From: Pedosphaera sp.
Lineage (GTDB): Bacteria; Verrucomicrobiota; Verrucomicrobiia; Limisphaerales; SXTU01
Length of the DNA stretch: 6,795 nt
Direction: 5' to 3'
Assembly: GCA_009695395.1 (NCBI GenBank)
Contig: SIBB01000199.1
Coordinates: 1 to 6,795, forward strand
Below the pieces are notes generated by a model, which worked only from the letters and a program-made list of their open reading frames with translations, was not told the DNA's origin and ran no database searches. Of the stretch, positions 1 through 5,453 are shown one piece after another (the stretch's first letter is position 1; every line of letters starts with the position of its first letter). Position numbers and translations under genes: made by a program.

Positions 1-664
1 GCACTTCCTCCAGCTTGAACCCCAGCGGCGCGAGTTGCTCGGTGCTCACCTCGGGACGCGTGCGATCGAGTTTGTCCACTACTTGGAAGAAGTCGTAGGC
101 CTTCGTGGCGTCAGGGCAACGGCTGGCGAAGAAGTCGGCCCACGCGCCGCGGCTGCTGAGGCGCACGACGAAGTCCGCGCTGGTCAACCCGAGCGCGCGC
201 AGCGTGTCGATGAGCAGCGCGATGAGTTCGGCGTCGGCGGCGCGGTCGTGCTCGCCGAGGATGTCGCAGTTGAGTTGGAAGTGTTCGCGCTTGCGCCCCT
301 TCTGCTGCTTCTCGTAGCGGAAGAGCTGCGGAATGGAGAACCACTTGAAGGGCTTCTTGTAGGCGCGCTCGTGCGCGGCGGCCATGCGTGCAAGGGTCGG
401 CGTCATCTCGGGACGCATCGCGACGGCGCGCTCGCCCTTGTCCAGGAAGTTGAAGAGTTGGCCGACGATTTCCTCGCCCGACTTGTTGGTGTAAAGCTCC
501 AGCGGCTCCAGCGGGGGACCGTCGTATTCGCGAAAGCCGTAGCGGCGGGCGACCGCGCGCCACGTGTCGAAGATGTGGTTGCGGGCGTCCATGCTCCACA
601 GCTCGTCCTTCGTCGGAGGCAGCGGTTCGGGATAGAAGTCCCGGAAGCCAGGCAGTCGTTCCAT
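1..664 (-). CDS. hisS: Histidyl-tRNA synthetase, N-terminal part (cut by window edge)
   Basis: Class II aminoacyl-tRNA synthetase that charges tRNA-His with histidine in the cytoplasm. The minus strand is open from an ATG at 664 to the left edge (221 codons, about half of a typical 420-450 residue enzyme). It begins MERLPGFRDFYPE, the usual HisRS opening (motif 1 region). A TNKSGEEIVGQLFNF block lies at residues 59-73, RPEMTPTLARM at 84-94 (ATP/histidine pocket), and the motif 2 block FRYEKQQKGRKREHFQLNCD at 115-134, followed by ILGE, with the motif 2 loop arginines. The histidine-binding and anticodon-binding parts lie outside the window. A second in-frame ATG at 679 would add five residues (MIRGS); 664 is preferred because family members start at the PGFRD block. 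Neither start has a clear Shine-Dalgarno. It is divergent from the gene at 894. Family assignment is very secure. Confidence 0.96.
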   Translation of the reverse strand, partial: MERLPGFRDFYPEPLPPTKDELWSMDARNHIFDTWRAVARRYGFREYDGPPLEPLELYTNKSGEEIVGQLFNFLDKGERAVAMRPEMTPTLARMAAAHERAYKKPFKWFSIPQLFRYEKQQKGRKREHFQLNCDILGEHDRAADAELIALLIDTLRALGLTSADFVVRLSSRGAWADFFASRCPDATKAYDFFQVVDKLDRTRPEVSTEQLAPLGFKLEEV

Positions 665-893
665 AGAGCCGCGAATCATGCGGAGCGGGAAAGAGACATA
701 AAGGAGAAAAGCGGAAAGCCACCGCGAAGCGCAGGCCTCCGATCCGAGTCAGTTCGCAACAATCTCTGCGCGGCCAATTGCACACCGCACCACTGCAGAT
801 TGGTTCCGGTGCCACTTCGAGTCGAATGGAGGTTTCCACGCTCCGGCAGAATCCGGGCTTGACTCTTAAACTCTGCAATACAAAGTAACCGCT
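665..893. other. Divergent intergenic region between hisS and the 894 membrane-protein gene
   Basis: These 229 bp should hold the promoters of both divergent genes. On the plus strand the last 35 bp contain a -35-like TTGACT (859-864) and the palindrome described separately; the best -10-like match, TACAAA (879-884), is only 14 bp downstream, so this promoter is weakly supported. On the minus strand I could not pick a convincing -35/-10 pair for hisS. Long open frames crossing this stretch on both strands are shadows of hisS that run past its start and resemble nothing. Confidence 0.5.
870..886 (+). promoter_or_regulatory. Candidate operator: imperfect palindrome ACTCTGCAATACAAAGT
   Basis: A 17-bp palindrome centred on A878: six of the eight base pairs either side of the centre are complementary (pattern ACTyTGyA-N-TrCArAGT, where both mismatches are transitions). 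It lies 7 bp before the ATG at 894 and directly after a TTGACT hexamer, so a bound dimer would block the promoter or the start. The downstream operon encodes a winged-helix regulator, the natural candidate ligand. The left half TAAACTCTGCAA recurs exactly at 1928-1939, after the regulator gene. The palindrome is seen directly; its role as operator is inferred. Confidence 0.45.
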
Positions 894-1553
894 ATGCAAC
901 CGAACTGGGCCGAGGAAAACCTCCAGGTCATCCGCACCATCATGGAGCGGGCGGCCCTCTACCGGCGCACGCTTGCGCCACTGATGTTGGCGACTGGACT
1001 AATTGGCATCGTGGCCTCCGGCATCGGACTGCTCACGCCCATTCAAACGCCCCTGACTTTTCTGGCCTTGTGGCTGATTACCGCAACGTTGGCGATGGGT
1101 GTCTCGCTGATCATCGTCCGACGTCAGGCTGTCATGGCCAGGGAACCGTTCTCCACTCCTGCCTCGCGTCGCGTTATCGGTGCGCTTTACGCACCGCTCT
1201 GCGCCGGCGCATTGCTTGCCCTGCCAGCGGTTGTGCTGCTCGGCACTGGCCGACCCGCGCCCGCCGAGTCGGTGTTGACCGGTGTGATGTGCGTCTGGAT
1301 GGGTTTTTATGGCTGCGGACTCAACGCCGCTGGCCAGTATTCGTCACGAGGCGTTCGCTTGCTGGGCTGGGGCTTCATCGGCACTGGGCCATTGCTGGCA
1401 ACGCTGTATGTAGGCGGCTTTCTGATCCCCGAGCTGGGCAGCCGCGTTCTTTGGACGAACCCACACGCCATCATGGGCACGACCTTCGGTGGGTTTCATC
1501 TTGTCGCCGCCGGTTACTTGTATCTCACCGAATCTCGCCCTCCTTCGCCGTGA
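894..1553 (+). CDS. Multi-pass inner-membrane protein of unknown function, paired with a winged-helix regulator
   Basis: A 219-residue protein with no signal peptide cleavage site evident. A short cytoplasmic-type N-terminus (residues 1-25: WAEENLQVIRTIMERAALYRR) is followed by about six hydrophobic segments near residues 28-48, 52-75, 93-118, 125-147, 155-177 and 193-212. Charged loops such as IIVRRQAVMAREP (73-85) lie between them. I see no catalytic or transport motif. Membrane proteins of this size are often found next to a small HTH_34 regulator in Verrucomicrobia and Acidobacteria (recalled, not checked), where they are annotated as hypothetical. The stop codon overlaps the regulator's GTG by 4 bp (GTGA at 1550-1553), which indicates translational coupling. 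The ATG at 894 has no Shine-Dalgarno and sits almost at the end of the palindrome, so the transcript may be nearly leaderless. Function unknown; that it is a real gene is secure. Confidence 0.85.
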   Translation: MQPNWAEENLQVIRTIMERAALYRRTLAPLMLATGLIGIVASGIGLLTPIQTPLTFLALWLITATLAMGVSLIIVRRQAVMAREPFSTPASRRVIGALYAPLCAGALLALPAVVLLGTGRPAPAESVLTGVMCVWMGFYGCGLNAAGQYSSRGVRLLGWGFIGTGPLLATLYVGGFLIPELGSRVLWTNPHAIMGTTFGGFHLVAAGYLYLTESRPPSP

Positions 1554-1891
1554 ACGCTGAACCATTTCTCCAGCTCGACCGCGTCATCCATGAGAAGGGG
1601 CGGCTCGGCATCATGTCCGCCCTGATGGCGCGACCGCAGATGCCTTTCACCGAGTTGCGCGACCTGCTTCAGATGACTGACGGCAATCTCACCTCGCACA
1701 TGCGGACGCTTCAGGAAGCCGGCTACGTTGCCGTTTCCAAGTCTTTTCAAAACAACCGCCCTCTCACCACTCTCGCCCTCACTGGGTCTGGCGAAAAGGC
1801 GTTCCGCAACTACGTCGCCCTTCTCGCCGAGATCGTGGAGATTACCCGCGAGTTTGGCACTGAGCCCGCCAAAGTCCCCGCTGTGAAATGA
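1550..1891 (+). CDS. Winged-helix DNA-binding transcriptional regulator (HTH_34 type)
   Basis: A 113-residue protein that starts at the GTG overlapping the upstream stop codon; an in-frame reading begins much earlier, but the upstream part is a shadow of the membrane-protein gene, and the GTG gives the normal family length (about 100-115). The sequence NAEPFLQLDRVIHEKGRLGIM is followed by a helix-turn-helix: FTELRDLLQMTDGNLTSHMR (about residues 33-52), where DGNLTSHM is the recognition helix. The wing is VAVSKSFQNNRPLTTLALT (about 61-79), and a C-terminal helix (RNYVALLAEIVEITREFG) probably dimerises. No ligand-binding domain is visible. The order LTDGNLSSH..LEEAGY..v.K.f....p.T...LT is the hallmark of the winged-helix family PF13601. 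It probably controls its own operon through the palindrome at 870-886 (inference from position and symmetry). Confidence 0.9.
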   Translation: MNAEPFLQLDRVIHEKGRLGIMSALMARPQMPFTELRDLLQMTDGNLTSHMRTLQEAGYVAVSKSFQNNRPLTTLALTGSGEKAFRNYVALLAEIVEITREFGTEPAKVPAVK

Positions 1892-1930
1892 ACTCCGCGT
1901 TTGAACGAATTGATCCGACTCAGGTCCTAA

Positions 1931-1964
1931 ACTCTGCAACGCAAACCACAATTCGTTGCAGAGT
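1931..1964. repeat. Perfect 11-bp inverted repeat reusing the operator half-site
   Basis: ACTCTGCAACG (1931-1941) and CGTTGCAGAGT (1954-1964) are exact reverse complements separated by 12 bp. The left arm with its flank (1928-1945) matches 867-884, upstream of the membrane-protein gene: TAAACTCTGCAA is identical and CAAA follows two bases later in both. It could be a second operator pair for the neighbouring regulator, or an RNA hairpin ending the operon. The hairpin is not followed by a T-run (AAAGTTGATG), so it is not a standard rho-independent terminator. The repeat is certain; its function is not known. Confidence 0.7.
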
Positions 1965-1973
1965 AAAGTTGAT

Positions 1974-2045
1974 GTGGAGCGCGGACGCCCACGTCCGCAG
2001 CTGCCACCAAACCGCTTGTTGGGACCGCAGTAGTCCGCACTCCAC
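1974..2045. repeat. 72-bp palindromic intergenic element with terminal inverted repeats
   Basis: The ends GTGGAGCGCGGAC (1974-1986) and GTCCGCACTCCAC (2033-2045) are inverted copies with 12 of 13 positions matching. Inside the left arm, GCGGACG (1981-1987) and CGTCCGC (1992-1998) form a perfect 7-bp hairpin with a CCCA loop, followed by the palindrome GCAGCTGC (1997-2004). The right arm carries a looser copy (ACCGCAGTAGTCCGC). This nested structure is what REP- or MITE-like interspersed elements look like, and from memory similar GGAGCGCGGAC-type palindromes are common between genes in verrucomicrobial genomes. It carries no gene. Copy number cannot be judged here because it occurs once in the window. 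Confidence 0.6.
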
Positions 2046-2084
2046 TTCAGACACCAAACCTCGTCCCCCATACCATAACTACCT

Positions 2085-2963
2085 ATGAAACTGCTCCGCG
2101 CCACCCACCTCGGCATGTGCTTCGGCGTCCGTGACGCCATCGCGCTCGCGAAAGCCGAAGCCGCCCGCCAGCCGCTGACCATCCTCGGCGAACTGGTCCA
2201 CAACGAAACCGTCCTCGCCGACCTACGCGCGCGGGGGATCCGCTTCGCCAGCCAGCCCGCCACGGCGGAGACCGACACCGTGATGGTCACCGCTCACGGT
2301 GCCTCCGAAGCCGCGAAGACCCGCGCCCGCGAGCGCGGCCTGCACGTGCTGGAAGCCACTTGTCCCCTCGTCCACGTCGCACACCGTGCCGTGCAGATGC
2401 TTGTGCGCGACGGCTGGCATCCCATCATCATAGGCCAGCGCGACCACGTGGAGGTGCGTGGACTGACCGAAGACCTTGCCGAGTGCGACATCGTGCTCAC
2501 CGAGGCCGACCTGACCGCGCTGCGCGAGCGCCCGCGCTTCGGCATCGCCGCGCAGACCACGCAGCCCATCGAGCGTGTCCGCCAAATCGTCGCGCTCATC
2601 CGCACACGCTTCCCGCGGTCGGAAGTTCGCTTCGTGGACACCGTCTGCCAGCCTACCAAGCAACGCCAATCCGCCGCCGAGGAACTTGCGCGCCAGTGTG
2701 ACGTGGTCGTCGTCATCGGCGGCGCGCACAGCAACAACACACGCGAACTCGTCGCCACTTGCGCGCGCTTCTGCCCGCGCGTGCATCACGTGCAAGGCCC
2801 CGGCGATTTGCGCCCCGAGTGGTTCAGCGACGCAGAAACCGTCGGCCTCACCGCTGGCACGAGCACGCCGGACAGCGTCATTGAGGAAGTCGCTCAAAAC
2901 CTCCACCGCATGGAGACCAGCCCGTGGCAGCAGGAACAACACGCCTTGGCCAACGCAGCTTGA
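2085..2963 (+). CDS. ispH: 4-hydroxy-3-methylbut-2-enyl diphosphate reductase (IspH/LytB)
   Basis: Iron-sulfur enzyme of the last MEP-pathway step, reducing HMBPP to IPP and DMAPP in the cytoplasm. The 292-residue length is slightly short for the family (about 300-320). The three cluster cysteines are present: C12 (GMCFGV), C93 (ATCPLV) and C188 (DTVCQPT). Substrate-binding residues follow the family order: GELVHN with H39, TAHG with H71, DHVEVRG with H121 and catalytic E123, AAQTTQ with T158/T159, HSNNTREL with S216 and N218, and AGTSTP with S260. Three places differ from the common form: IGQ instead of IGH at 116-118, CQPTKQRQ where CDATxxRQ is usual, and SNN where SSN is usual. None removes a cluster ligand. 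The ATG at 2085 puts C12 at its usual distance from the N-terminus. The next gene starts 13 bp after the stop. Confidence 0.95.
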   Translation: MKLLRATHLGMCFGVRDAIALAKAEAARQPLTILGELVHNETVLADLRARGIRFASQPATAETDTVMVTAHGASEAAKTRARERGLHVLEATCPLVHVAHRAVQMLVRDGWHPIIIGQRDHVEVRGLTEDLAECDIVLTEADLTALRERPRFGIAAQTTQPIERVRQIVALIRTRFPRSEVRFVDTVCQPTKQRQSAAEELARQCDVVVVIGGAHSNNTRELVATCARFCPRVHHVQGPGDLRPEWFSDAETVGLTAGTSTPDSVIEEVAQNLHRMETSPWQQEQHALANAA

Positions 2964-2976
2964 AACCAACCAAACC

Positions 2977-3897
2977 ATGCAACTCCACGAGCTAATCGCT
3001 GTCCTCATCCAGACCGTCCTGGCAGCGCTGTTGCTCGGCCTCCCCGCTCTTCCAGCGGTGCGGCAACGCTCGTGGCGACTCTTTCTACTTGGCGTGCCGA
3101 AGATGAGCGCGGGCGTTTATCTGCCCCTAGGGGTTTTTGTTTTCTCCGCCGCTCTCGCGCCAGAATGGAAGGGTGCGGCAAAGCTCGGTTGGTTGGGCTG
3201 CTTCTGCGTCGGCAAACTCGTGCTCACGCCCTTGGTGCTGTGGGCCACGGCGAGCTTCTACGCGTTGGAAGTCTTTCAGGTCGCCAACCGCCTGCGTCCT
3301 TGGATCGTCCTCGGTTACTTCCAAGGAGCCGTCGTCGCGGGTGTCTGTCTCCTGTCCGGCATCGAGTGGCTCCTCAAACCTTACGACGGCATCGAGTGGT
3401 GGCTGGCCGTGCCCGCCTATGTCACAGCGTATTTCACCCTGCGGACCATCCAGCTCGTGCGCGAAACAAACACCGCGCCCTGGACCCTGCTGAAGGCTTG
3501 GCTAGCAGGAATCCCACTCTGGGCGGGAGCCTTTTACTACTCTTGGAAAACCTTCTCCCAACTCCCCGACGAACCACCCAAAGGCTGCTTTGTCGTCACC
3601 GCCGCTGCACGTGGGCACATCCAACTCGTCGGCCCGTTCGTGCCTTACCAACGCCACGGACGCGCGCGCTCAGTGAACCACCAACTCCTCACCTTCTGGG
3701 CCTTCGAGGAACGCTGGCAAGCCACCGCCCCGCGCACCCACCGCGCCTTCCGCCGCCTCTACAACGTCGTCGGTCCCCGCCTCGCCCGACGGCTTGCCAA
3801 CCCCTGGTTCGCCGATGCCGCCTATCTGGCGCTGAAGCCCTGCGAATGGATCGCCGCGCGACTCCTCCCCGAGGCTTCGCCCAATCCTCCGAAGTGA
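2977..3897 (+). CDS. Six-helix membrane protein with a conserved-looking Cys/Gly C-terminal domain (DUF6688-like?)
   Basis: A 306-residue protein. The open frame extends upstream through ispH, but the ATG at 2977, 13 bp after the ispH stop, gives a sensible membrane N-terminus (MQLHELIAVLIQTVLAALLL). Hydrophobic segments lie near residues 5-26, 46-61, 69-92, 108-128, 140-158 and 173-190. A soluble C-terminal part (about 200-298) has a striking motif series: CFVVTAAARGH (204-214), GRARSVNHQLLTFWAFEE (228-245), HRAFRRLYNVVGP (255-267), ADAAYLALKPCEW (279-291). The CFVVTAA block resembles the short CFIATAAYG motif seen in many proteins of unknown role, and the whole C-terminal domain recalls families annotated as DUF6688; that name is from memory and unverified. 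No catalytic function can be assigned. Close spacing suggests cotranscription with ispH. Confidence 0.8.
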   Translation: MQLHELIAVLIQTVLAALLLGLPALPAVRQRSWRLFLLGVPKMSAGVYLPLGVFVFSAALAPEWKGAAKLGWLGCFCVGKLVLTPLVLWATASFYALEVFQVANRLRPWIVLGYFQGAVVAGVCLLSGIEWLLKPYDGIEWWLAVPAYVTAYFTLRTIQLVRETNTAPWTLLKAWLAGIPLWAGAFYYSWKTFSQLPDEPPKGCFVVTAAARGHIQLVGPFVPYQRHGRARSVNHQLLTFWAFEERWQATAPRTHRAFRRLYNVVGPRLARRLANPWFADAAYLALKPCEWIAARLLPEASPNPPK

Positions 3898-3926
3898 TTC
3901 CGCTAAGACATCATCTACTACCCGCT

Positions 3927-4105
3927 ATGAAAACCCTCGCCCGCACTGGTGCCGTCTTTTCCTTTGGCTTATTCTCCGTCCCCGGCCTCGCGCTGAAACA
4001 GGACAAATCATCTTCGGCTCCCTCATTATCGGCATCGGCTGCTTCGCGGGCACGTTGCTCTGGCTGATGGGGGAGAAATCTGGCTCAAAGCCGCGCTCAA
4101 ATTGA
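3927..4105 (+). pseudogene. Small one-helix membrane ORF, apparently frame-disrupted
   Basis: An ATG at 3927 opens a frame that starts like a signal peptide (MKTLARTGAVFSFGLFSVPG, then LAL) but becomes a Ser/Ala-rich string (KQDKSSSAPSLSASAASRAR) and stops at 4067 after 46 codons. In the -1 frame relative to this, bases 4007-4072 encode an excellent transmembrane helix (IIFGSLIIGIGCFAGTLLWL, then M) followed by a basic tail (GEKSGSKPRSN) and a stop at 4103-4105. That second frame has no ATG, GTG or TTG start upstream of the helix. Joined near 3991-4000 the two halves would give a plausible 59-residue small membrane protein. This suggests an indel, a sequencing error or, less likely, programmed frameshifting. 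It lies between the genes at 2977 and 4133, in the same orientation. Confidence 0.4.
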
Positions 4106-4132
4106 TTTGCGGAACACTCAACTACCACCGTC

Positions 4133-4885
4133 ATGAACCACGCCAAATGGATTGCTTACTTCCACCGCAACCGTGAGCAACGCCCCGAGCCAGACTGGGC
4201 CGCGCCGATTGCCCTGCCGGAATCCGTCCTCAAGCCGCTGCGCCCCTCGCTGGCCGAGTATCAGCTCGGCGATGGCGGTGGGCCGGCGTGCCTGATCGCA
4301 GGCGACGCGGAGCAGTTCCGCGGCAGTAGTGATGCGATGCGGCAGATTGTGGACCTGTGGTTCGCCGAGGAGCGCGAGCACTCGCGGCTACTGGGCCGGG
4401 CGGTGGACCGCATCGGCGCACGGCGGGTGAAGGGACACTGGAGCTTCACAGCCTTTTTGGCCTGCCGCCGCGCGATGGGAGTGCGCGCGGAACTGCAAGT
4501 CCTGCTGCTCGTCGAGATTGTCAGCACGGTTTACTACCGGCTCATCCGCCGGCACTGCACAGACCAGCCGCTGCGCGACATGTGCTCGCTCATCCTGCGG
4601 GACGAGGCCGGGCATGTGGCCTTCCACCGCGACCGGCTGGCGTCGGCAGGCGTCTCGAACTGGGGCCTCGGCGGCACGCTGTGGGAGCTGCAATTCCGCC
4701 TCTTCGGCCTCGCGGCGGCGGCGATGCTCTGGCTTACCCACGGGCGCTGCCTGCGGGCGCTGGGCGCAAGGCCGATGGAATTCTGCCGAGAAATCCATCG
4801 CGAACTCTCGCGCTTCGTCTGGCGGCTGGGGCGGACAGTGCAAGTTCCCTCTCGCGTGCGCTTGCCAGAGCCGCTAGTGGCGTGA
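4133..4885 (+). CDS. Ferritin-like di-iron protein, possibly membrane-associated
   Basis: A 250-residue protein with the four-helix-bundle carboxylate/histidine ligand pattern: FAEEREHSRLL (E79/E80, H83), VEIVSTVYYRL (E128), and LRDEAGHVAFHRDRL (E158, H161, H165). This is the EExxH...E...DExxH order of ferritin-like di-iron oxidases and oxygenases. The first-helix ligand usually comes from a QLGE-type block; here SLAEYQLGDGGG (39-50) has D47 at that place, a conservative change or a weaker site. Aromatics Y134/Y135 lie next to the presumed metal centre. Residues 188-203 (FRLFGLAAAAMLWLTH) are hydrophobic enough for a membrane-associated helix. Substrate and reaction are unknown; oxidation of a lipid or aromatic compound and simple iron handling are both possible. 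The start at 4133 follows no Shine-Dalgarno. The next gene begins 16 bp after the stop. Confidence 0.82.
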   Translation: MNHAKWIAYFHRNREQRPEPDWAAPIALPESVLKPLRPSLAEYQLGDGGGPACLIAGDAEQFRGSSDAMRQIVDLWFAEEREHSRLLGRAVDRIGARRVKGHWSFTAFLACRRAMGVRAELQVLLLVEIVSTVYYRLIRRHCTDQPLRDMCSLILRDEAGHVAFHRDRLASAGVSNWGLGGTLWELQFRLFGLAAAAMLWLTHGRCLRALGARPMEFCREIHRELSRFVWRLGRTVQVPSRVRLPEPLVA

Positions 4886-4901
4886 GAAGACTTCGCGGAC
4901 G

Positions 4902-5393
4902 ATGTCACCGGTCGACAATCCTCAACTCTGCCGCCTCCGCGCGTGGACGGCGTTCTTCGTCTTCGGCCTCGTGGTTAGCGGGCTGACGGCGATTCCGCTG
5001 GAGACGGAGCTGGCGGTGCTGGAGCGGCTGGCAGGGCAGGGGAGCGATGGCTTCGCGGGCTGGATTCATCGTGTCGCCGAGGCGCTGCGCGAGACGAACG
5101 CGAAGTTTCCCTTCCTCGCCTACGGCACGGACTGGCTGGCGTTCGGGCATGTGGTCATCGCCATCGCGTTCATCGGCGCGTGGCGCGACCCGGTGCGGAA
5201 CAAGTGGCTGTTTCAGTTCGGGATGATCGCGTGCGTGGCGGTGGTGCCGTGGGCGCTGGTGTTCGGCGCGGTGCGGGGGATTCCCCTGGGCTGGCGGCTG
5301 ATTGACTGCGCGTTCGGCGTTGTGGGCTTCTTCCCGATGTGGCTTTGCTGGCGGCTGGCGAATGAGGTGGAGCAGTCGAGCGCTCCTCGTTGA
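4902..5393 (+). CDS. Four-helix conserved membrane protein of unknown function
   Basis: A 163-residue protein. Residues 1-13 are polar, and transmembrane segments lie near 14-32, 75-93, 104-125 and 132-150. A loop (33-74: LETELAVLERLAGQGSDGFA and on) separates helix 1 from helix 2. The stretch from AFGHVVIAIAFIGAWRDPVR to NKW (80-102), FQFGMIACVAVVPWALVFG (104-122) and IPLGWRLIDCAFGVVGFFP (127-145) recalls a hypothetical protein found in Bacteroidetes, Verrucomicrobia and Planctomycetes (recollection). H83, R95, D96, W131, R132 and D135 are polar residues in or beside membrane helices and would be the ones to examine for function. It follows the di-iron protein by 16 bp in the same orientation, so it is probably cotranscribed with it. 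No function assigned. Confidence 0.82.
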   Translation: MSPVDNPQLCRLRAWTAFFVFGLVVSGLTAIPLETELAVLERLAGQGSDGFAGWIHRVAEALRETNAKFPFLAYGTDWLAFGHVVIAIAFIGAWRDPVRNKWLFQFGMIACVAVVPWALVFGAVRGIPLGWRLIDCAFGVVGFFPMWLCWRLANEVEQSSAPR

Positions 5394-5453
5394 ACGGCGA
5401 ATTTCCTCCTGTCCTGCCAGTCGAAACGCGGTATTTTCTAGCCACTGTATCGC

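Larger units (their letters stand above)
1892..2084. other. Gene-free spacer with inverted repeats between the regulator gene and ispH
   Basis: These 193 bp hold an 11-bp inverted repeat (1931-1964) and a 72-bp palindromic element (1974-2045), both listed separately. The last 39 bp (2046-2084) must contain the ispH leader; it is pyrimidine-rich (ACCAAACCTCGTCCCCCATA) with no Shine-Dalgarno and no promoter I can name. A 66-codon frame spans the stretch, but its sequence is simply the translated repeats, so it is not called as a gene. Confidence 0.6.

Noticed and set aside
35..899. Long open frames on both strands through and beyond the hisS region (plus 35-862, minus 111-899).
   Set aside because: They overlap hisS in other frames, are rich in Arg/Ala/Gly as expected for shadows in GC-rich DNA, and match no family, whereas the hisS frame has clear synthetase motifs.
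1931..1974. A rho-independent terminator after the regulator gene.
   Set aside because: The stem is good, but AAAGTTGATG follows rather than a T-run on the plus strand, and there is no minus-strand gene to terminate.
1888..2088. A 66-codon plus-strand frame whose start overlaps the regulator stop (ATGA) and whose stop overlaps the ispH start (ATGA).
   Set aside because: The overlaps look like an operon gene, but the translation is only the inverted repeats read as protein (for example MWSADAHVRSC); there is no hydrophobic core or recognisable domain.
2575..2976. An N-terminal extension of the membrane protein at 2977 back to an ATG at 2575.
   Set aside because: The extension overlaps the ispH 3' half out of frame and is Ser/Ala/Arg-rich; the ATG at 2977 starts directly at the first membrane segment.
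5394..5453. A promoter for the PSCyt1 gene in the 60-bp gap.
   Set aside because: The A/T-richer patch GGTATTTTCTAG is suggestive, but no -35/-10 pair with normal spacing could be chosen.
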